This document shows, piece by piece, positions 57,591 to 64,000 of a stretch of DNA of 64,000 nucleotides. The DNA is from Megalonaias nervosa (lineage: Eukaryota; Mollusca; Bivalvia; Unionida; Unionidae): the NCBI GenBank assembly GCA_016617855.1, contig JAECUM010001170.1, positions 93,249-157,248 on the forward strand, in the 5' to 3' direction. The notes below the pieces were generated by a model that was not told the origin of the DNA, did not search any database, and saw only the letters and a list, made by a program, of their open reading frames with translations. The position numbers were made by a program, and so were the translations under genes. How positions within the stretch are numbered: position 1 is the first letter of the stretch; the number at the start of each line of letters is the position of its first letter.

Positions 57591-57662
57591 TAGTCCTACA
57601 ATGCAAGACGCCTCCCCGATATGTGTTTTTGGGGTTGCCAAGCGTCTTACATTGTAGGACTA
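57591..57662. repeat. perfect-looking hairpin, 21 bp arms
   Basis: TAGTCCTACAATGCAAGACGC (57591-57611) is mirrored by GCGTCTTACATTGTAGGACTA (57642-57662) with one mismatch; the loop is about 30 bases and contains CTCCCC and TGGGG. Too long for a typical terminator; possibly a small foldback element or a structured RNA. Confidence 0.85.
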
Positions 57663-57769
57663 TTAGCATTGCAATTTCACACCGAATTTCAAAACACTAC
57701 CGTGTTGCTATATAGATGGGAAGGAAAACAAACCCAAGATCTAAACAGAGAAGTATACATTCAGCCACG

Positions 57770-57849
57770 AAATCCGTATCCACTTTACCTGACTGTGCAG
57801 TAGCTATCTAAATCCGTATCCACTTTACCTGACTATGCAGTAGCCATCT
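57770..57849. repeat. 40 bp tandem duplication
   Basis: AAATCCGTATCCACTTTACC followed by TGACT(G/A)TGCAGTAGC(T/C)ATCT occurs twice in a row with two differences. Confidence 0.9.
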
Positions 57850-58099
57850 AACATAACTAATTTGTTCTGACAGTTTCGCAATATTCTACGATAGCGTGAT
57901 CATTACCAGGGCAAGAACTGTACATAGACTGAATATGGGAATTTGTCATAATTCTATCATGGAGCATACAATACGATCGAGGAGCAGTTTTTGCGGTGTC
58001 TTTGTAATTAACTACAAAGGAAATATGTTCCTAAATGATACATTCGGTCACAACCCACTAATATGGGGTCGCTCACCAGTTATGAAGTGCATTTCAGAA

Positions 58100-58230
58100 A
58101 GTGACGTATGTAAGGTGAAGTTGTTTGCATTTAAAACATGCACAGTGGAGAGAATGTTGGCATACATATATGATACTTTCATGTAAAGTGGCTAACGTTT
58201 CTTTGGATATTGTACTTTTGGAAATGATCT
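58100..58230 (+). repeat. dispersed repeat, copy B (pair at 22676)
   Basis: Matches 22676-22815 in order and spacing. Both give a frame containing ERMLAY preceded by LFAF.TCT, so a shared protein-coding ancestor cannot be excluded, but stops follow at once. Confidence 0.8.
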
Positions 58231-59742
58231 TAGCACACCGCTAAGTAAAATGATTGCTCCCTTGTGCTCCAAAAATTAGCCTGAACTTGTCTAAAATACA
58301 CTATCCTTGCAGCTATTAAAATAGGGAAAATGAATTTTGCCAGACTAGACAATACCAGCTTCTGAAAGTGCAATGAATGAATTACTAAATATATCAAATG
58401 TAAAAAAAAGTTATCGGCTCTCTTTTTTTTACAATTTACCTCTGAAATTCAGGAAGTGAAAATGACCAAGTGGAGCTAGCACTTTTTCAAAGATGCACGT
58501 CTGGAGTAAGGCCAAGCTGTACACTCTATAACCCATATTACACCCATAATTCATACACCAAAATAAAGGGAAATCAAGGTTCTTTGAACAATACCTAAAC
58601 TAAAGGTCTTTTTTAAATAGCCAGTAGAACCAGTGGGGAAACCTGGGAAAATTCTTTTTCTTTAAAATTCTAACCCTATGAAAATATGATAATCGAGAGC
58701 ACCAACTATTTTGTTGCACAGAAATAGCCGAGGTGGTCCGAATGATCCGCCCGAGAAATTAGAAATGAAGTCTCAGGTATCACTGGACAGTTTATCTGGT
58801 GAATTTTCATCCGACAATGACCTATTACAGAAAAATGAGAATAATTTTACACTGAAGATACAAATAAAAACAAACTAATGATTTTAGTAGAAAGCATGCA
58901 TGTGAGATTTTGACTGCGGCAATCAGGTTAATTTCTTACACAACTGGTGGCTTTTATACTGAACCAACACTGCCACCAACCCCTCTTTTTTACATTCATT
59001 TTTGACAGCAAAGAGCTATTTTGATATTTTCCTGTGACAAGGCAGCTAAAAGAATCAGTATGTGCCTTATGCATGAATAAAGTTCACTAGTACTATAACA
59101 AATTAGCATACTATTCATCACCCCTCAACCATCTCGATATTTAGATATTTATCTCTGTAGCAGACATACATAAATACGTAAGCCAAAGTCGGCTGTTCAT
59201 TTGCAGCCCAAGTTACGCATTTGATCTCCAATGCTAGTCTAACTGTGACAGTCACCAAACAAGCCAACCCATTTTCAAGCTTAACTCAAAGCAAATTTAA
59301 ACCACGTTACAGATTTAGCTTCTGTGTGAATTTATAAATGCTAGGCTTATGATAATTAGGTTCATGCCTTCTACCTTAAAAATTAGGGAGGTGTCAAAAT
59401 ACGAAACTATCCTGTGAGACCTTAAGAATTTATATGACAGTCAGATTAGGGGAAACGCTTTTTAGTTTCAAAACTTTGGGCAATTCTGAATAAAACGCAA
59501 CCTCAACATGTGTAAAATTCACAATCATCTGTTTCCTATGTTGTAAGGCAGTTGTCAATGATTGAGAGCCATGACATAGAGCAACAGCAATGAGACACCT
59601 TCATACTTTCATTTTACTTTCCACACTTAAACCTACAATTTCCTAATAACAAGTCAATGTCATCATCATTTTTATAGCTAATATATCCTGTAGTGTTAGT
59701 GCCTGGTGAAATCTGTGATATCTCACACCATCAATAGTACTA

Positions 59743-59900
59743 CCGTATATGCTCGAGTATAAGCCGAAGAATTTAGGAAAATATAAAGCCTTGAAGATGG
59801 TGGTCGGCTATCTGCGGGTCATGCAATTTTTCCTATTTTTACCTAGTCAAGTTGGGGGGTCGGCTTATACATGAACGGGTTTATACGCGAGTATATACGG
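59743..59900. mobile_element. 158 bp MITE of the CCGTATATACTC family, copy 1
   Basis: TA|CCGTATATGCTCGAGTATAA at one end and TTATACGCGAGTATATACGG|TA at the other, with AATTTAGGAAAATATAAAGC, GGGTCATGCAATTTTTCCTA and GTTGGGGGGTCGGCTTATAC between. It keeps only the two ends of the longer elements at 41026 and 54214, so it is an internal-deletion derivative. Confidence 0.92.
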
Positions 59901-59916
59901 TAGGCACTGTTATGTA

Positions 59917-60074
59917 CCGTATATACTCGTGTATAAGTCGCAGAATTTAGGATCACATAAAGTCTTGAAGAAGGGGGTCGGTTTATCTGCGGGTCATGCA
60001 ATTTTTCCTATTTTTACCTAGCAAGTTGGGCGGTCGGCTTATACGCGACCGGGCTTATACGCGAGTATATACGG
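59917..60074. mobile_element. 158 bp MITE of the CCGTATATACTC family, copy 2
   Basis: TA|CCGTATATACTCGTGTATAA and TTATACGCGAGTATATACGG|TA. Same length and orientation as copy 1, 16 bases away, with several substitutions. The two are independent insertions or a tandem duplication of one. Confidence 0.92.
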
Positions 60075-60524
60075 TACCTATTTATGAAATCTCAAAATGT
60101 AGTGAATTAAAGATGTAAAAGAAACCAAGCTAATTCTCTTGTAAAATAACTGCAAAATGTGCATGCTAAGTACTTAACAAAATAGGAACGATGCACAGCA
60201 CATATAAACTGACCAGAACTCTCTCACTGATTTCATGAAGATGATCAGATCTATACTAGAACTGAGAAATCTGATTCAGACTGTAAGGGAGGCAACTCAT
60301 CAGGTAACATAAACTGTATGGACCAGTCTTTGTAAATTGAACCACACCATTTGGGAAACTTAAACAATGAAATTCTATACCAGATTCATCCCATCTGTTG
60401 ATAAGACAATATGTATGACAATATGTATGGAGAATGTATTTTAAGAACACTATGAAGGTTCCCTTTGCATCATTTTCCCACTGGCCAGCACATATTGTTG
60501 CTGAAACTGTTGCTGAAACTGTTG

Positions 60525-62075
60525 CTATTTAGAGAAGTTTGTTTTTGCTAGTGATTGTAACCTGCATAGAATCAAATCTAAAGCAAACAGAAAATCATGC
60601 AAAGTAAAAAAGTGGAGGAGAAAAAACACAATGTAAAAAGGGACATCCACTTCACATATCTCTGGTTTAATACCTGATGATGTCAACATGTGTCCCACGT
60701 AGCACACTTCTGTTAGTCCAAAGTGGCATTTTTCCAGAGTCTGTGTCAGATTTATTTCCTGGCATCTCTTTAAAACATTTTTCAGTTTTCCTTCATGTTC
60801 TTCCTTCGACGTTCCCCAAACAATTATGTCATTTATATCAGTCTCCACCCCAGGCAGGTCCTCCAAACAGTGTGCCATGCGTTTCTGGAACACTTCTTGA
60901 GCAGATTTAATACCAAAAGGCATTCTTAGGTAGCAATATCTACCAAATGGGGTGTTAAATGTTGTCAATAACTGGCTTTCCTCATCCAGGGGTATTTGCC
61001 AGTAACCATGATTGGCATCTAGTTTGGAGAAAACCTTAGTTCCAGCCATCCTTGCAGTTAAATCTTCAATTGTAGGAAGTTGATAATGCTCTCGCTTGAA
61101 AGCTTGATTCAAATTTCTCGGATCTAGACAAATTCGTAGTTTTCTCGACTTGGGTTTTTCAACAACTACTAATGAACTGACCCATTCTGTCGGTTCATCT
61201 ACTTTCCGTATTACATTTTTCCTTTCCATCTCTTCCAAAGCTAATTTAAGTGATTCTCGAAAAGCTGTAGGAACCTTCCTTGGTGGATTGATGACAGGTT
61301 TCACACTTTTGTCAATTGCGATATGATAGTTTTGTTTCAGGCATCCTAAACCTTTGAACATTGGAAAATTCTTTCCCATATGATTGTCCTTATTCCTATG
61401 AACACTGCAAACAACTTGTATTAATTGCAAATCTTGAGAAGCTTTGAACCCAAGAATAGGCGGTTGGTTTGTTTTTGTGATATAAAAATCAAGTTCTTGA
61501 TTCATGCAGTTTAATTTGCTTCTGCCTATGACAATTAGTTTGTCACCAGAGTAGCTTGTGAGACAGGTCTTGGTTGGTTTTACTTCAACGTTGTCAGTGT
61601 TCATTGTTTCAAAAATGTGATTTGGAATGATGTTTACTTGCGAGCCAGTATCAATTTTAAATTTGACATCAGTACCATGAAGTGTCAGAGTGACGTAGCA
61701 TTCTTTGTCACTGATTTCAGTGTTTGCCTTTGTCATTGTTCCTACAAAAGATGTTTCTTCTTCTTCACTTGATAATTCTAGCATACCATGCACCCGTTTT
61801 GTCTTGCAGCATTTCAGAAAATGATGCTGTTTTCGACACCTGTAGCAAGTTTTCCCATAGGCTGGATACCTACCTTTTGCATGTAATTTGCCACATTTAC
61901 CACAGTTGAATAATCTGGAGTCTGATTTCATATATAACATTTCCGCTTTCTTTGGTTGTGCCATTTTTTTTTTTTTCTTCTTCATTTTCACACCATGAAC
62001 TTTTGATGCAGCTGCTTCATTTTGCATACTTTGAATCTGCTTTTTGGATTCTTCGCCTGTTCTGCAGATAGCCAT
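60525..62075 (-). pseudogene. Gypsy-type nucleocapsid/protease/reverse transcriptase frame (truncated)
   Basis: 516 codons open without a stop. In order: two zinc-knuckle-like blocks (residues about 58-91), the first with a tyrosine where a cysteine is expected (GRYPAYGKTC); an aspartic protease with FKIDTGSQVNIIP (about 134-146); RT with KVFSKLDANHGYWQIPLDEE and CYLRMPFGIKSAQEVFQKRM. The active site reads ETDINDIIVWG, so the first aspartate of the usual xDD pair is asparagine and the aromatic residue is lost. Family similarity ends at SSGIKPE (about residue 472, near 60660); the last 45 residues are read-through into flanking DNA. Confidence 0.88.
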
Positions 62076-62089
62076 TGGTTTTTGTAATG

Positions 62090-62555
62090 TCAGTTGATCT
62101 TCTCGTAAAGTCTTTCTTTTACTTTTTCAGAATTAGTCCCACAGACAATTCTATCTCTAATCATTTCATCCTGTAGATTTTCAAATTTGCAGTTCTTTGC
62201 AATCAATTTAAGTTCAGTTACATATTGGTCAACCGTTTCATTCTTCTGTTGGTTTCTTGTATTGAATTTGTGCCTTTCTACTGTCATGTTCTGCTTCGGA
62301 CTACAATAATCCTTAAACTTTTTGGTCAGTGGATCAATTTTTTTCAGCTCCATTGGCCACAAATGTAAATGTGTTGTAAATGTCTCTACCATCCTGACCA
62401 ATAATGTATAGCAAAGCACTGAATTTTTCTTTGTCGTCGTTATCTGCAAGCGCAACATCTAAGTAAAACTGCATAGTCTGCTTCCACCTCCTCCAAGTTT
62501 CTGCTAGATGGTGGGAATCGAAGTCCATTTCAGGTGACTGATTGAGCTTTTCCAT
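62090..62555 (-). pseudogene. gag remnant of the Gypsy-type element, two frame breaks
   Basis: The start reads MEKLNQSPEMDFDSHHLAET and WRRWKQTMQFYL (from 62555), a typical Gypsy capsid start. The frame stops near 62334 in a run of seven A residues; the reading continues in another frame as ELKKIDPLTKKFKDYC, with YVTELKLIAKNCKFENLQDE and MIRDRIVCG further on. A second break near 62105 separates this from the downstream nucleocapsid/pol frame. Breaks at homopolymers could be real decay or sequence error. Confidence 0.8.
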
Positions 62556-62653
62556 GATGTCACAATTAACACATTAACTTGTGTATCCAAATTTCAGTAT
62601 CGTTATGGAGATATACTTCTTAATGGTATAAATCCAACTTATTCTAAAATTTT

Positions 62654-62667
62654 CACTTCTGACACCA
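62654..62667 (-). promoter_or_regulatory. candidate primer binding site of the LTR element
   Basis: The minus strand reads CATAACA|TGGTGTCAGAAGTG. It starts TGG directly after a terminal CA, as expected for a tRNA primer site next to a 5' LTR, and lies about 100 bases before the gag start. The tRNA was not identified. Confidence 0.55.
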
Positions 62668-62865
62668 TGTTATGTTTTGGCACAAAACATGGTTTGGTCT
62701 AACTACTTTAATGGCTAGACTACAACTGCCTTAAACAGTAGAAACACACGCACACTAGTTTCTCACGCTAATATTATCATAGGGCATATAGGGTTACAAC
62801 TGAGTGAGTATGGAGGGGGATTACCGCCATAATTCTATGCATGTATGTTCTAATCTTCCTTGATG

Positions 62866-63230
62866 CATTATTGTAAATGGCTGCTTGTAAGTGCTACTTT
62901 CATAATTATATCTATGTGTATTGTATTCTTTATTGATGCAAATTGTACGTGGCAGTTTACAAGAGCTACTTTCCTTCTGCATTATTGTAAATGGCTGCTT
63001 GCAAGTGCTACATTCCTAATTCTACTCATGAATTTTCTGTTCTTCGTTGACACAAGCTGTAAATGGCTGCTTGCAAGTGCTTAAATCTACTGTTCCTTCT
63101 GCATTATTGTAATTGGCTGCTTGCAAGTGCTACATTCCTAATTCTAGTCATGAATTTTCTGTTCTTCATTGATGCAAGCTGTAAATAGCTGCTTGCAAGT
63201 GCTTAGATCTACTTTCCTTCTGCGTCATTG
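62866..63230. repeat. tandem array of about 120 bp units inside the candidate LTR
   Basis: Units start at CATTATTGTAAATGGCTGCT (62866, 62980, 63102) and a remnant at 63223. Each unit holds two half-copies of TGGCTGCTTGCAAGTGCT. Most alike between the second and third units. Confidence 0.9.
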
Positions 63231-63315
63231 TATTTTGCAATTTGTCAACTGCTGAATTGATTCTTTAGTTTGTAGTTTAGCAAATGCTATGTCAGTTATT
63301 AGAAGTTTTAATATT

Positions 63316-63324
63316 CTATTTATA
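63316..63324 (-). promoter_or_regulatory. TATA box in the candidate LTR
   Basis: The minus strand reads AAGTTTATAAATAGAAT. Position within the candidate LTR (about 155 bases from its start) fits a U3 promoter. Confidence 0.4.
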
Positions 63325-63478
63325 AACTTGCTATATCACAAGTTACACAGATAGCACCTTCTAAAATCATGATTATAATGTAGCATCAAGCACGTTACAG
63401 GTTAGCAACGCGGAAGTTAGCATAAAATAATGCAGCATTATGACAACAGATGGCGCTGTGACACGTCAATTTCTTACA

Positions 63479-63966
63479 ATACGACAGCTCCCCTGACCCT
63501 AGCAACAAGAGGTTATACCACTTTACGGCATATTTGGGCGTCTTATTTACAATATCATTGGATTATATTACCGCATTACAGTCAGCTGATTTCTCAGAGT
63601 ATTACCATTCGAAAGAGAGCTGACCTGCAAGAAGCACAAAACAAATTAAATGTATCCAATTATATACAATTAGATGTATTTACACAATGTTATATTTCCG
63701 CTGACCCTTCCCACCCCATTTTTGGGGATTTTTTTGTGGGTGTAATTTACCGCTACCGCACGGTGGCAGAATAGGGTAGCCGCTTACAAGCAATGTTTAA
63801 GGTCCTAATTTGTTTATATGTTCTCATTCACAATGTTATCAATTTAGAGCATGTTTTATTATTTTAGAGTGCAGTGCAAATTCTGCCTTTGTATAAGTAA
63901 TGACCTCATAAGACTGGAACAAACTGCAGATAATTGCACATCAAGGACATGCTTTCTCTTTCTTTA

Positions 63967-64000
<34 letters not shown>
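63479..64000. other. flank with a (GA)n microsatellite at the window end
   Basis: A 114-codon frame across 63430-63774 overlaps the candidate LTR start and has no motif. The sequence ends in a (GA)n run from 63973 that continues past the window. No gene supported. Confidence 0.7.

Larger units (their letters stand above)
53064..60524. other. upstream region of the STOML1-like gene, no supported gene
   Basis: The 5' UTR and promoter of STOML1 should lie in the first part, but no TATA box or CpG-rich block stands out. Supported items are the 1.6 kb TIR element (54214-55814), a hairpin (57591-57662), a 40 bp duplication (57770-57849), a dispersed repeat (58100-58230) and two MITEs (59743-60074). 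Short frames near 56190-56770 have no recognisable motif. Confidence 0.7.
60525..63478 (-). mobile_element. Ty3/Gypsy-type LTR retroelement, 3'-truncated and broken
   Basis: On the minus strand: candidate 5' LTR (63478-62668), primer-binding-site-like segment (62667-62654), gag remnants (62555-62090), then a frame with zinc knuckles, protease and part of reverse transcriptase (62075-60660). RNase H, integrase and the 3' LTR are missing; sequence after 60660 is unrelated. Two frame breaks in gag and an altered RT active site mean it cannot move by itself. Best read as a 5' half of a Gypsy (Metaviridae) element left by deletion or incomplete insertion. Confidence 0.85.
62668..63478 (-). repeat. 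candidate 5' LTR, about 811 bp
   Basis: On the minus strand it would start TGTAAGAAATTGACGTGTCA (63478) and end ACATAACA (62668), giving TG..CA ends. It contains a TATAAATAG (63324-63316) and an array of three 114-122 bp repeats downstream of it. The 3' LTR is absent, so the outer border rests only on the TG start and is uncertain. Confidence 0.5.

Noticed and set aside
60677..61909. Plus-strand frames opposite the pol remnant
   Set aside because: They are antisense shadows of the Gypsy-type frame on the minus strand.
63430..63774. 114-codon plus-strand frame near the window end
   Set aside because: Overlaps the start of the candidate LTR; composition and words do not suggest a protein family.

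Overview
This looks like nuclear genomic DNA of an invertebrate animal, most likely a bivalve mollusc. It is AT-rich and intron-rich, has GT..AG introns of one to several kilobases, and is dense in SINEs, MITE-like elements, minisatellites and retroelement fossils. There is no bacterial-style gene packing. The lineage call is inference from gene structure and repeat style, not from a species-specific marker.

Two protein-coding genes are supported, lying tail to tail. (1) Positions 2873-11249 on the plus strand hold the last four coding exons of a mitochondrial ABC half-transporter of the ABCB7/Atm1 type (iron-sulfur/glutathione export). They run from the end of Walker A through the signature motif, Walker B, D-loop and H-loop to the stop codon. 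The 5' part of the gene lies before the window. (2) Positions 53063-20262 on the minus strand hold a complete ten-exon coding sequence for a stomatin-like protein 1 (STOML1/UNC-24 type). It has an N-terminal tyrosine sorting motif, a membrane hairpin, a stomatin/PHB domain and a C-terminal SCP2 sterol-carrier domain. I assembled it exon by exon; all ten exons join with consistent phases to a 437-codon frame plus stop.

The rest is mobile and repetitive DNA. The last ABCB7 intron (5345-11003) carries a decayed DIRS-like (tyrosine-recombinase) retroelement with recognisable reverse transcriptase, RNase H and recombinase pieces. Intergenic DNA at 11250-20261 has old tandem repeats, a 2 kb TIR element with a TA duplication, and SINEs. 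STOML1 introns hold two large minisatellites (one touching a splice donor), several foldbacks, and nested TIR elements, including one transposon inside another with a clear target duplication. Upstream of STOML1 (53064-64000) are more copies of the same TIR family, two 158 bp MITEs side by side, and a truncated Ty3/Gypsy-type LTR retroelement (60525-63478, minus) with frameshifts and an altered catalytic motif.

I found no convincing operon, defence cluster, CRISPR array, rRNA gene or functional tRNA gene, and nothing I can call a wholly new system. The best candidates for something undescribed are the TIR/MITE family with CCGTATATACTC ends, the long palindrome at 41.6-42.3 kb, and a recurrent class of degenerate tandem-repeat elements.
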